From positions 4,356,597-4,420,596 of the forward strand of contig CM042953.1 of assembly GCA_023678885.1 (NCBI GenBank): DNA of 64,000 nt. Reading direction: 5' to 3'. This DNA is from Pogostemon cablin. Lineage: Eukaryota > Streptophyta > Magnoliopsida > Lamiales > Lamiaceae. This document shows, in pieces, positions 1 to 11,611 of the stretch; within the stretch, counting starts at the first letter, position 1; every line of letters starts with the position of its first letter. The position numbers and the translations under genes are program-made. Below the pieces are notes generated by a model. It searched no databases and was not told the DNA's origin. It was given only the letters and a program-made list of their open reading frames with translations.

Positions 1-2786
1 TTCCATCTCCGAACAAGACGCAAATGAGGTCACAATATCACCTCCGATCCATGCTCGAACCCTATCCCTCACACGAAGGATGTCCTTCCATACTATTGAG
101 GCACTGTAGTTTACCTCAACATCCCAGCACGAAGAGGACTGAAGATAAATGACATTAATCCACTTAATCCACAGTAATCACTTCTCTAGATGCACATCCC
201 ACAACACACCACAAAGAGCTACATCATTCAGCAGGTCGAGTCCCCTAAGTCCCAGGCCGCCCTGTTCCTTAGGTAGGATGACCTCCTCCCAACGAATTGC
301 ACCCCTTGTGGTTCCCCAAAAGAATTTCTGGGGACCTTCACCATCGTAGTCCAGAAGTTCATCAGCCCATAGACCACCAACCGAATGAGTTCCAGTCGAC
401 CAGCATACGAGAGCAAATGCGTGGACCAGCCCCTGATCAAGTTAGATATCTGCGTGATGAGCAACTCAAAGGCTGACTCCTGTAGCTTGCTTCCCTGCAG
501 CGAAACTCCCAAGTAGCGTACGGGGAAGGTGCCTTCCTGATATGGCAACACCTCACGGATCGCCTGCTCCTCATCCTCCAGAACACCTGCCATAAACAAG
601 TGTGATTTGTCCGCACTCACCTCCAACCCTGACATCCGAGCGAAGAGATCAAGTGCCCTAGCAACAACTTCTGCGGAGGAGCGGTTGCAATAGGCAAAGA
701 TGATCAAATCGTCTGCAAACGCCAGATGGGTGACGCCTACTTTCGCATAATGCCGAGAGTGAAACTTGTAGTTATTTGTCACGGTCATTCTCCTAAAGAG
801 CCGGGAGAAATAATCCATGCAGAGAACAAATATTAGAGACGACAATGGATCTCCCTGATGTAAGACCCTCTTACCGTCGAAATACCCCTCAGGTGTGCTA
901 TTTATCAGGATGGAGAATGAGATGGTGGTATCACATTCCATGATCCATCCTATCATACGTGGGGGAAACTTCAAACCTGTAAGAACTCCACGCAGAAAAC
1001 CCCAATCCACCGAATCATACGCCTTCTTAATATCCACTTTAATTGCCATTCTCCTATACTGTAGATGCTTGGCCCACCTGTAATTCTTCACTATCTCCTG
1101 AACAAGCATCACGTAATCCCTCTTTCTTCGGTTCTTAACGAAACCGAAATGATTCTCTGCAACCAAACCCTCCATAAGATCCGTCATTCGTGCCACAATG
1201 ATTCCAGATATGATCTTGTGCAACACATTGCAGCACAAAATAGGGTGGAAGTCCCTGACAGTAGGATCGTGCTTCCCTTTCGGGATGAGTGTAATAAACG
1301 TAGCATTCATCTGTCGCAGCAACTACCCGGACTGAAAGAATTCCTGGACAATAGCCAAAACATCTGTACCTACCACATCCCACGCATCTCGGAAGAAGGC
1401 AGTCGTGTACCTATTTGGACCGGAAGCCTTATCACCATTCATACTCCACACAACCCCCTTCACTTCCTCAGCCGTGATAGGTGCTACGAGCTCCTGTGCC
1501 TGCTGATCACTCAACACAACACCCCACTCAAACACACTATCATCAATCTCCTTACACTCCCCTGCAGTGCCCAACAAGTCTCTATAAAACATAAGGAACT
1601 CTCCAATGACTTCATCCCGGGAGAAAGTGTGCCCGGTTTTGGTACGTATGGAGGGAATGATATTCCTTACGCTATTAGACTTAATCTTCTTGTAGAAGAA
1701 CTTTGTGGGTTTATCATGATTGATCAAATACTCAGCCCTGGCCATCTGAGAAAGGAAAAGGTGTTCGGTGTGACACAAGAAGTCGATCCTCTTGGCTGCT
1801 TCCCGAACTCTATCTCATTTCTCAATGTTACCAGGATCAGCATGACTCTCCAGCTGCAGGTTGTCAAGTTCCATTCTAGCTTGCTCCGCTCTCACAGTGA
1901 TGTGGCCAAAGTCTCTCTTGCCAAGCCGGCGTAACTTTAGCTTGAGAAGCTTCAGCCGTCGACACACACTGAAATGAGCCTTACCCCATACTTGCGAGTC
2001 CCATGCCTCTTACACTGTATCCAAATAGCCACTGCTGGTCTTCCACATGTTCACATATCTGAATGGTCTGCCCTTCGAGTACTCGGCGTGAAACACAGAA
2101 ACTAGGGCAGGGCAGTGGTCCGAAGTGGCCCACATGGGAAGAAACTCTGACTCCACTACTCCCAAACTGAGATTCTAGTTCGAATTCACCAATACTGTAT
2201 CAATACAACTCCATATTCTGCCATTCGTTCAGGTGAAGAAGCACCCCTTAGACTTAGCATCATCCAATCCCAGTTCAACACACAACTCCTCAAAGTCCAC
2301 CCTGCACCAGTTTCGATGAGACGGAACAATTTCAGAATGCTCTTCCGATTTCCTGATGCAATCAAAGTCTACAAGGAGCATCTAGGGAGAGTTAACTGCG
2401 GGGACAATCGAAAAGAGATGGTTCCATAGCCTACGCCTATCAACAACGCCATTACGTGCGTATACAACACTGTTGTGGAACTCCTGCTGAGAAATCAAAT
2501 AGTGAACCAAACCAGAGATACATTGCTCATGGAGCATAACATTACCAATAGTAATCAAAGCGGAAACCCACACAACTACAATACGTCCACCATAAACAAC
2601 ATCAAAATTATTCACGGTATGCCAACTAGTAACAATTCTACCAACAATGTCCACCACATTATCCACAGATAATCCAGTCTTAAGAAAACCTACTAAACAC
2701 ACTTTATGTTTGCAAACTAACCAGCGGGCTGCTCGCTGCGCATGAGGGGCTGAAAGCCCTCGTACATTCCATGCTAAAAACCTCAT
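1..2786 (-). pseudogene. LINE A1 ORF2: endonuclease-reverse transcriptase, broken
   Basis: The start is the ATG at 2786, reading MRFLAWNVRGL, the usual N-terminus of plant L1 AP-endonucleases. The endonuclease frame is lost between about 2380 and 1780. RT coding is clear from 1778 to 228: KADKSHLF-type palm sequence, QGDPLSSLIF, and the catalytic FADD in THLAFADDLIIF (near 715). A single in-frame TAG at about 1323-1325 replaces the Gln found in A3 (context SG-Q-LLRQM), a C-to-T type change. The zinc-binding C-terminal domain falls outside the window. The intact protein would nick target DNA and prime reverse transcription from it. This copy cannot encode it. Confidence 0.88.
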
Positions 2787-2820
2787 TGACGAGCATTGGG
2801 GGAGGAGCCCCCGCCTCGTC

Positions 2821-4695
2821 CTAGTCTATTCCCTCTGCCCTGCAGTTCCTGGATAATGATTCCAGTGCTGTGCCTGCCTCCATCAGCCCTGTACGTAAGG
2901 CTAGGAGGCGGAGACCGTCCCGAACAACCCATGGCCTCCTCATTCTCCTCCTCCATTTTTGACGCCCAAGTTTTCCTAGTGTTAACTTAAGCGGGCTTTT
3001 TACCATCCTGCCTATTGATCCTCCAGTCATCAGGATCCTGTTCATCCAAGATTTGATATTTTCTAGACGTGACCTTCTCTCTCTGTTCATGGGCAAGTTG
3101 AGGGCCTGAAGCCTTCTTCTTCCCATTCCTGTTCCTTTTTTTCCTCGGTCTAGTGTTCCTTGTTACCACCTGCTGGAACCCTTCCTCATCTACCCCTTCT
3201 TCCAACCGTGTGGACTCCTGTGGATTCTCCTTCTCCTTCTCCCCCTTATCTCCACCATCAAGCTCATCACAGTAACTAACCAAGTGGCCAAACTTTCTGC
3301 ACTTAGTACAATACACCGGGAGACGTTCATACAGAACAGTTTGAGGGTAGTTCGCCCCTCAGTAGTTAAAGGTAACCTCCTTCGGGAGCTCTTGCGAGAC
3401 ATCAAAATCCACCCGCACACGCACGAACGATACTTTATCCGCTTTAACGGAAGTATCATCTATCATAATCGGTCAACAAACCAATGAGGCCACCTTGCTA
3501 ATGTGGTTCTTCAACCACAACTCCAATGGAAATGACGGAAGATGGATCCAGATCGGGACATGGGAGATTTCCCAGTCATCAAACTAAAAGGCTCGTGGAA
3601 GCCTTTCGCTCCCATATGGAGTGAGGAGCATTGTCCAACACTTTCCGCACATCTTCTTCCAAGCAGAGATGGAAGATAATCCATCCCGATTGATGCATGA
3701 CTATGGTGTATTTGACTCCCCACGCTCGGCGGATGGCATGGAGAGCTTGCATGCCCGGGAAACATCCCAAGAAATACCTCACCAACGTGTATTTCCAAGC
3801 ATTAGAATCATCCTTTGGATCTAGATTGGCCACTCCATCACAGGGAGCAATGTATTCGAGTTTTCTATCTGGATCAATATTATTCTTGTGAACAAACTTT
3901 GAGTAGTCAACCAGTTCCTTTGGAGTGGAACCCTTGCCCGAATCATCTTGCCGCGCGCGCTAATCGCGTTGTCCGCCCTACTGTCGAGACCCTGACATCG
4001 CGTCTCGTGCATGCGCATGTCGCCTGGGGCCTGTCTTGCGCTTCCACCCACGCTCAGTGCAACCTTCCGAGTCGGGGAGCCAGACGCGCGCGACGAGTAG
4101 TGCTGCTGAGGATTGCCCTGCGCCTACCGAGGATTAGCCCTATCTTGCCGAGAAATCTCAGTGCTCCCGATATTCTCGGTGCCCTGCTGAGTAGCATTCC
4201 CCTACCCCTACCGAGATGCGGCGCTAGACTGCCGAGGATCCCCGCGTGCCTACCGAGAGGGCGAGGCCAGGGGGTCACAATGTCCAATCGACGCCGGGTG
4301 CCTGGGGTGGTGCTGCGTCTCCCTTCTGCCGAGGGTTTTCTCCTTGGGCTTGGGTTGCAAATGATAGGTACCACCAGGGTCGTGTCGTCCATGGCTGAGT
4401 CCACCAACCCCTGCGTGGGGCTTCTGGTCGCGGCAGCCTCCGGCGTGTCTACCACGACAAGGGCAAAGGAGTCGACGTGAATCTCCTTATCCATCTCCAT
4501 CCGATCAGCCACTATGGCTCTAGCCAATGCAGCGTCATCATCCAAGTGTGGATTATCCACCAAAACTGCTTCCTTCAATGTTTTCTTTCGTTCAATGTCC
4601 TTCACACGGTCCTTCACCGATTTGAATGATTCATCGCTCACACGCATATCCGGCAATGCCTTGGAAGGCATCTTACTCCTCGATTTCTTCCCCAT
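2821..4695 (-). pseudogene. LINE A1 ORF1: DUF4283/CCHC nucleic-acid-binding protein, broken
   Basis: The N-terminus is MGKKSRSKMPSKALPDMRVS at 4695, shared with copies A2 and A3. It is followed by a low-complexity Arg/Pro-rich segment, a DUF4283-like region (about 3833-3579, LDPKDDSNAWKYTLVRYF), and a zinc knuckle CTKCRKFGHLVSYC (about 3313-3270), which fits CX2CX4HX4C. Domain order is that of plant L1 ORF1 proteins, which coat the element RNA. The reading frame shifts several times between 4054 and 2821. The last recognisable frame stops at 2821, 34 bases before the ORF2 ATG. Confidence 0.85.
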
Positions 4696-4950
4696 GAGAG
4701 AAAAACCTAGGCGAATAGCATGAACAAGGGATGTTTCTCTACCACCACCGTGGGAAGCGATGAGATCAAACGGCCGTCATTGGCGAGAGGCGCCGACAAA
4801 GAAGAGGGATGATTGCCGAGGCTGCAGGCAAAAGGCGCCGACAGCCATGTGGTTTCTTGCGTGAAAAGTTAGGGAGCGAATTTTGGAACCCTAGTTCTGA
4901 AAATTTTGCACGCGAAATGACTCCCTCTCCACATTTGGGTTTCGCCTTCT

Positions 4951-4972
4951 AAAACATATATAGGGGGGTGTG
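4951..4972 (+). promoter_or_regulatory. RNA polymerase I core promoter of rDNA unit 1
   Basis: The box TATATAGGGGGG at 4957-4968 matches the plant rDNA initiation consensus TATATA(A/G)GGGG, in which transcription starts at the base just after TATATA. The start is therefore expected near 4963. The same block, including the downstream GTGTGCTATCAAGGGG, recurs at 39567. The upstream flank ending CGCCTTCT has been used as the target of LINE family A, so only about 13 bases separate the element duplication from the start site. Confidence 0.85.
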
Positions 4973-6851
4973 TGCTATCAAGGGGTTGGCAAGGGTAGAC
5001 GCATGGGCATCAGTTGCCAAGCGCTAAGGCCATGGGTAGGCAGTGGCTGTGTCCCATTTAGGTCTCTGGCCGGGCACATTTCCAGCAATCGCCGGCGAAT
5101 TTGTGGCTACACTTTCGGTAGGGAATTCCCATCGTGCCCCGGCTTCTGTTGGGGAATTCCCACCATGCCCCGGCACCCGACATGGGTGTCCCCCGGCACC
5201 TGACTTGGGCTTCCCCTGGACTGCCCCAGCACTCAGCGTGGGTGTCCCCCGGCATGCCCTAGCACCCGGCGAGGGTGTCCCCTGGCCTGCCCTGCACCCG
5301 ACGTGGGCGTTCCCCAGCGTGCCCCGACACCCGATGTGGGCGTGCCCCAGTGTATCTCAGCACTCGACCTGGCATTCCCCGATGTGCCCAGGCACCCGAC
5401 GTGGGCATCCCCAGCGTGCCCCGGCACCCAATGTGGGCATCCCCCAGTGTGCCCCGGCACTTGACCTGGCATCTCCCAATGTGCCCAGGCGCCTGACTTG
5501 GGCATCCCCTGGCGTGCCCCAGCGCCCGACATGGGCATCCCCCGACGTGCCCCGGCACTCGACATGGGCATCCCCCGGCCTGCCCCGGAACCAGACATGG
5601 GCGTCCCCTGGCATGCCCCGGCACTCGACGTAGGCGTCCCTCGGCCTGTCCCACACCCGACGTAGGCGTGCCCCGGCACTCGATGTGGGATTCCCCCGAC
5701 GTGTCCCGGCACCCGACGTGGGCGTCCTCCGGCCTGCCTCGGAACCCAACAGGGGCAAACCTGGCATGCCCCGGTGTGCCCTAGCACCCGACGTAGGCAT
5801 TCCCAGGCGTGCTCCATCACCCGACGTGAGCATCCCCCGGCCTATCCCGCACCTGACGTGGGCGTCCCTCGACCTTCCCCGGCACCTGACGTTGGCGTCC
5901 CCCGGCGTGCCCCGGCACCTGACGTGGGCATTCCCCTGCCTGTCCTGGCACCCGACCTGGGTTTCCCTTGGCGTGCCCCGACACTCGACGTGGGCATCCC
6001 TTGGCATGCCCCAGCACCCTTCATGGGCATTCCCTGGCCTGCCCTGGCACCCGATGTGGGCATCCCCCGGTGTGCTGGGTATCCCCCGGCCTATCCCGCA
6101 CCCGATGTAGGCATCCCCCGGCCTGCCTCGCACCCAATGTGGGTGTCCCCAGCATACCCCAGCACCCGATATGGGCATCCCCTGGCCTGCCCCGCACCCG
6201 ACGTGGGCATCCCCGGTGTGTCCCGGCACCCAACATAGCCGTCTCTTGTCCGATTTAATATTTGAGCGTCCCTGTATGATCCCTTTTGATCGGATGGCCA
6301 ACATGTCTTGTGTTTCTTCGAATCCAGCGAGTCGTGCTTGGGTTTCCTATTCTTCGTCTAGCCTTCCTTGTAGAGTTTCTCCATGGGGTGGTTTTGCAAT
6401 AAGATTCGTACCCAAGCATTGCGTACGTGATATTGCGTGAGTGGTGAAGGGCTTGATCGCGTGCATTGTGTCCCTGCTACGGCGGCGAAGGCACCGTGCG
6501 ACAACCTCCACAATAGTTGGAGCGAGGGCTGTTAGCCTCTGCTGTAATTAGTTTTCCCGCATTGAATTCCCATTGAGATGGCAACTGTCCGTACAATCAG
6601 TCATTTTCAACCTTGCACCGCTGCTCCATCCGGAAATGCAGTGCGGGGGGACGTCAGGGCCCATGTCGTACCTCGCAATTCGAGCACCCTTAAGGATGCT
6701 TGGTCTGTCAGCCTATGACATGATGCTCGAATTCTCTGTTATGGAGCATAGAGAAAGAATTCAATGTTCCTTGAGGATGACTGTCGTGCGTGCCTTGGTC
6801 CGAGTGCCCCCGTTGCTCGGATCATTCCATTTCGGTGTCGGTGAAGAATGC
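4963..6851 (+). other. 5' external transcribed spacer, unit 1
   Basis: This lies between the Pol I start and the 18S 5' end. About 200 bp of single-copy leader are followed by a GC-rich tandem array (5160-6240) and about 610 bp of unique sequence up to 18S. No protein-coding signal is seen. The long open frames here come from a repeat whose unit contains almost no stop codons. Confidence 0.8.
5160..6240 (+). repeat. 33-bp GC-rich tandem repeats in 5'ETS
   Basis: The unit is about 33 bp with a core like CCCCGGCACCCGACGTGGGC followed by ATCCCCCGGCGTG. About 30 copies are present, with some shortened variants (for example near 5650 and 6080) and many CpG-to-TpG/CpA changes. The same repeat is found in about 11 copies at 39771-40125, downstream of the second promoter. 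Confidence 0.85.
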
Positions 6852-7789
6852 TACCTGGTTGATCCTGCCAGTAGTCATATGCTTGTCCCAAAGATCAAGC
6901 CATGCATGTGTAAGTATGAACTAATTCAGACTGTGAAACTGCGAATGACTCATTAAATCAGTTATAGTTTGTTTGATGGTACCTGCCACTCGGATAACCG
7001 TAGTAATTCTAGAGCTAATACGTGCAACAATCCCTGACTTCTGGAAGGAATGCATTTATTAGATAAAAGGTTGACACGAGCTCTGCTCGTGCTGCGATGA
7101 TTCATGATAACTCGATGGATCGCACGGCCCTCGTGCTGGCGATGCATCATTCAAATTTCTGCCCAATCAACTTTCGATGGTAGGATAGTGGCCTACCATT
7201 GTGGTGACGGGTGATGGAGAATTAGGGTTCGATTCCGGAGAGGGAGCCTGAGAAATGGCTACCACATCCAAGGAAGGCAGCAGGCACACAAATTACCCAA
7301 TCCTGACACGAGGAGGTAGTGACAATAAATAACAATACCGGGCTCTTCGAGTCTGGTAATTGGAATGAGTACAATCTAAATCCCTTAACGAGGATCCATT
7401 GGAGGCCAAGTCTGGTGCCAGGAGCCATGGTAATTCCAGCTCCAATAGTGTATATTTAAGTTGTTGCAGTTAAAAAGCTCGTAGTTGGACTTTGGGTTAG
7501 GTCGGCCGGTCTGCCTTCTTGTGTGCACCGGTCATCTTGTCCTTTCTGCCGGCGATGCGCTCCTAGTCTTAACTAGCTGGGTCATGCCTCCGGTGCTATT
7601 ACTTTGAAGACATTAGAGTGCTCAAAATAAGCCTACGCTCTGGATACATTAGCATGGTAAAACATTATAGAATTTCGGTCCTATTACGTTGGCCTTCGGG
7701 ATTGAGTAATGATTAACAGGGACAGTAGGGGCCATTCGTTTTTCATAGTCAGAGGTGAAATTCTTGGATTTATGAAAGATGAACAACTA

Positions 7790-7839
<50 letters not shown>

Positions 7840-8056
7840 CTCAAAGACGATCAGATACCACCATCCTAGTCTCAACCATAAACGATGTCGACCAGGGATT
7901 GGCGGATGTTGCTTAAAGGACTTCGCTGGCACCTTATGAGAAATCAAAGTCTTTGGGTTCCGGGGGGAGTTTGGTCGTAAGGCTGAAAATTAAAGGAATT
8001 GATGGAAGGGCACCACTAGGAGTGGAGCCTGCGGTTTAATTTGACTCAACACGGGA

Positions 8057-8121
<65 letters not shown>

Positions 8122-8370
8122 GGCGGTGCATGGCCATTCTTAGTTGGTGGAGCGATTTATTTGGTTAATTCCGTTAACGAATGAGACCTCAGTCTGCTAA
8201 CTAGCTATGCGGGTGTATCCCTCTGTGGCCAGCTTCTTAGAGGGACTACGGCCTTTTAGGCTGCAGAAGTTTGAGGCAATAACAGGTCTGTGATGCCCTT
8301 AGATGTTCTGGGCCGCGCGCGCGCTACACTGATGTATTCAATGAGTTTATAGCCTTGGCCAATAGGCCCA

Positions 8371-8417
<47 letters not shown>

Positions 8418-8418
8418 T

Positions 8419-8473
<55 letters not shown>

Positions 8474-8474
8474 A

Positions 8475-8524
<50 letters not shown>

Positions 8525-8575
8525 AGTGAATTGTTCGGATCAAGGCGACGTGGGCAGTTCGCCGCCCACGACGTA

Positions 8576-8619
<44 letters not shown>

Positions 8620-8660
8620 ATAACAAGGTTTCCGTAGGTGAACCTATGGAAGGATCATTG
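6852..8660 (+). rRNA. 18S rRNA: 18S rRNA, full length but degenerate (probable pseudogene)
   Basis: It begins TACCTGGTTGATCCTGCCAG and ends GGAAGGATCATTG. The length of 1809 bases is normal for plant small-subunit rRNA. It is identifiable along its entire length, including the GTACACACCGCCCGTCGCTCC block near 8490. It carries many C-to-T and G-to-A changes against the plant consensus. Key damage: the universal 530-loop GCCAGCAGCCGCGGTAA reads GCCAGGAGCCATGGTAA at 7417-7433, and the 3' end reads AACCTATGG instead of AACCTGCGG (8641-8649). These sites are essential in functional ribosomes, so this copy is probably silent. Confidence 0.95.
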
Positions 8661-8877
8661 TTGAAACTACAAAGCAGACTGCGAACACGTTCAGAAACAC
8701 CCGAGTTCCGCGTCATAGGCTAACCCCCACGCCGCGTGCCCGGACCCGACAACACTCGAGTCATTCAGGCCTAACAAACTCAGGCATGGGATGCGCCAAG
8801 GAATACAAACAAGAGCGTCCCCTGCCGAATGCCCCATTCGTGGGGCGCTTTAGGGATTGGGATGCCCATCGAATGTC
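8661..8877 (+). other. ITS1
   Basis: The spacer between 18S and 5.8S contains the conserved angiosperm ITS1 core, GGCATGGGATGCGCCAAGGAA-like, at 8783-8803. This supports a flowering-plant origin. Length is about 217 bp, within the normal range. Confidence 0.88.
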
Positions 8878-9038
8878 AAACGACTCTTGACAATGGATAT
8901 CTCAGCTCTTGTATTGATGAAGAACGTAGAGAAATGTGATACTTGGTGTGAATTGCCGAATCCCATGAACCATCGAGTCTTTGAACGCAAGTTGCGCCCA
9001 AAGCCACTAGGCCGAGGGCACGCCTGCTTGGGTGTCAC
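8878..9038 (+). rRNA. 5.8S rRNA: 5.8S rRNA, degenerate
   Basis: It runs from AAACGACTCT to GGGTGTCA, about 161 bases. Of the three motifs used to spot non-functional plant 5.8S copies, TTTGAACGCA is intact. The GATGAAGAACGTAGC motif ends in AGA (8929-8931), and GAATTGCAGAATC reads GAATTGCCGAATC (near 8951). CpG sites are also lost (GTATTGATG for GCATCGATG). This agrees with pseudogene status for the unit. Confidence 0.92.
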
Positions 9039-9250
9039 GGATCACGTCGCCCCCTCCCCGCGCCCAAACGTGCTGCGGGGGCGGAGAGTGGTCCCCCATG
9101 CGTGGCGTCGCATGGTCGGGCCAAATGTGATCCCCGGTGATGCACGTCACGACAAGTGGTGGTTGAACCATCAACATGCGCTATCGTGCACCACCGTGTT
9201 GGGACGCACGATCAGACCCAACGGCATGTGCGAGCATGTCGCCTTCGACC
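9039..9250 (+). other. ITS2
   Basis: The spacer between 5.8S and 25S is about 212 bp. It contains a GTGGTGGTTGAAC block near 9156, typical of helix III in many asterid ITS2 sequences. The exact ends are set by rRNA consensus and may be off by a few bases. Confidence 0.85.
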
Positions 9251-9604
9251 GTGATCCCAGGTCAGGCGGGATCACCCGCTGAGTTTAAGCATATTAATAA
9301 GCGGAGGAAAAGAAAATTACAAGGATTCCCCAAGTAACGGCGAGCGAAGCGGGAATAGCCCAATTTGAGAATCGAGCGGCCACGCCGTTTGAATTGTAGT
9401 CTGGAGAAGCATTCTCAGCGGTGGACCGAGGTCGAGTCCCCTTGAATGGGGCGCCATTGAGAGTGAGAGCCCCTTTGCTCCCAGACCCTATTGCACCACG
9501 AGGCACTGTCGGCGAGTCGGGTTGTTTGGGAATGCAGTCCCAATCGGGCGGTAAATTTCGTCCAAGGCTAAATACGGGCGAGAAATCAATAGCAAACAAG
9601 TACT

Positions 9605-9644
<40 letters not shown>

Positions 9645-10514
9645 TAGTGCTTGAAATTGTCAGGAGGGAAGCGGATGGGTGCCAATGATGTGTCCCGATC
9701 GGATGTGGAACGGCGAGAGTCAGTCTGCCAATCAACTCGGGGCACGCACCAGCACAGATCAATGTGGTGCTCAAAGCTCATGGGGTCGATATGCTCATTG
9801 TACGGCATCGCATCGATCTAGGAGGACAACGCGCTCCTCGTGCATGCCTCGGTAACTGCACATTCCCGGTGCTGGCTTGCGGGCTGCCCATTTGACCCAT
9901 CTTGAAACACGAACCAAGGAGTCTAACATGTGCGCGAGTCAATGGGCGATTAAACTCGTAAGGCACAAGGAATCTGACCGGCACGATTCCCTCGATGGGT
10001 GCACCGCCGACCGACGTTGATCTTCTGAGAAGGGTTCGAGTGAGCGTACCTATCAGGACCCGAAAGATGGTGAACCATGCCTGAGCGGGGCGAAGCCAGA
10101 GGAAACTCTGGTGGAGGCCTGCAGTGATACTGACGTGCAAATTGTTCGTCTGACTTAGGTATAGGGGCGAAAGACTAATCAAACCGTCCAGTAGCTGGTT
10201 CCCTCCAATGTTTCCTCAGGATAGCTGGAGCTCTAGTGCAAGTTATATCAGGTAAAGCCAATGATTAAAGGCATCGGGGGCGCAACGCCCTCGACCTATT
10301 CTCAAACTTTAAATAGGTAGGATGGCGCGCCTGCTCCATTGAGTCGCGCCGGAGAATCATGAGCTCCAAGTAGGCCATTTTTAGTAAGCAGAACTGATGA
10401 TGCGGGATGAACTAGAAACCAGGTTATGGTGCCCAACTGCGCGCTAACCTAGATCCCACAAAGGGTGTTGGTCTTTTAAGACAGCAGGATGGTGGTCATG
10501 TAAGTTGAAATTCC

Positions 10515-10545
<31 letters not shown>

Positions 10546-11403
10546 TCAACTAGCACTGAAAATGGATGGCGCTGAAGCACTCGACCTATACCCAGCTGTA
10601 GGGGTAAGGGCCAGGCCACGATGAGTAGGAGGGCATGAGCCCTGGCAGAGCGGCCGTCGGTGCGAATCTTGGTGGTAGTAACAAATATTCAAATGATAAC
10701 TTTGAAGGTCGAACAGGGGAAAGGTTCCATGTGAACGGCACTTGCACATAGCTTTGTCTATCCTAAGGGTCGGGGGAAGTCCGACAGACAGCGCATTCAG
10801 CGCGTGCTCCAAAAAGGAATCAGGTTAAAATTCCTGAACTAGAATGCGGTGGTTGACGACAACGTTAAGGAGTCTAGAGACATCGGTGGGGGCCTCGGGA
10901 AGAGTTATATTTTCTATTGAACAGCCCGCCCACCCTGGAAATAGCTCAGCCGGAGGTAGGGTCCAGTGGCTGGAAGAGCACCGCACGTCGCGTGGTGTCC
11001 GGTGCACCCCCGGCGGCCCTTGAAAATCCAGAGGACCGAGTACCGTCCGTACCCAGTCGTACTTATAACCACATTAGGTCTCCTAGGTGAATAGCCTCTG
11101 GTCGATGGAATAATGTAGGCAAGGGAAGTCGGCAAAATGGATCTGTAACCTCAGGAAAAAGATTGGCTTTGAGAGCTGGGCACGGTGGTCCCATTCCCTA
11201 ACCAGTCGACTGTTGGCGAACTGCTCGAGCTGCTCGCGTGACGAGAGTCGTTCGTCGCGGCCGGCCGGGGGAGTGACTGGGAACGGCTCCCTCAGGGGCC
11301 TTCCCCAGGCATCGAAGAGTCGACTCAGAACTGGTACAGACAAGGAGAATCCGACTGTTTAATTAAAATAAAGCATTATGATGGTCTATGTGGATGCTCA
11401 CGA

Positions 11404-11436
<33 letters not shown>

Positions 11437-11488
11437 AGTGAAGAAAATCAACCAAGCACGGGTAAACGGCGGGAGTAACTATGACTCT
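9251..11488 (+). rRNA. 25S rRNA: 25S rRNA, 5' part (interrupted by LINE B1)
   Basis: It starts at GTGATCCCAGGTCAGGCGGG (consensus GCGACCCCAGG). It continues through recognisable plant 25S up to AGTAACTATGACTCT at 11474-11488, where LINE B1 begins. The second part resumes at 16460 with CTTAAGGTAGCC. Numerous transitions at CpG and CHG sites are visible, for example in the first 100 bases. The last 15 bases are the left copy of the LINE target duplication. Confidence 0.93.
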
Positions 11489-11611
11489 GAATATAGATGT
11501 TAATATTCAGAAAAAGGTCGAAGCCAGATACAATGTACAAAAACAAACCTCAACGACTGAGGTCGAAAACTAGGCCCCAACGATACAAACATCGAGAGGG
11601 TCCGAACACAA

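Larger units (their letters stand above)
1..4929 (-). mobile_element. LINE A1, rDNA-promoter-site L1-like LINE (3' end outside window)
   Basis: Non-LTR retrotransposon read on the minus strand. ORF1 lies at about 4695-2821 and ORF2 from 2786 down to the window edge. Its 5' end abuts a copy of the rDNA core-promoter flank (4930-4950), directly upstream of the Pol I TATATAGGGGGG box. The same 5' terminal sequence is found in copies A2 and A3, so this end looks full length rather than truncated. By alignment with A3 about 600 bp of the 3' end lie before base 1. Both ORFs are broken by substitutions and small indels, so the copy is inactive. A short internal deletion is seen near 331-335 relative to A3. 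Identification rests on the APE endonuclease, RT and CCHC motifs listed under its ORFs. Confidence 0.9.

Noticed and set aside
5043..6304. Frames in the ETS repeat (for example 5357-6304 minus, 315 codons)
   Set aside because: The 33-bp period is a multiple of three and lacks stops, so frames stay open on both strands. The region is transcribed spacer.
6573..11343. Short frames within 18S, 5.8S and 25S
   Set aside because: They overlap clearly identified rRNA and have no protein features.
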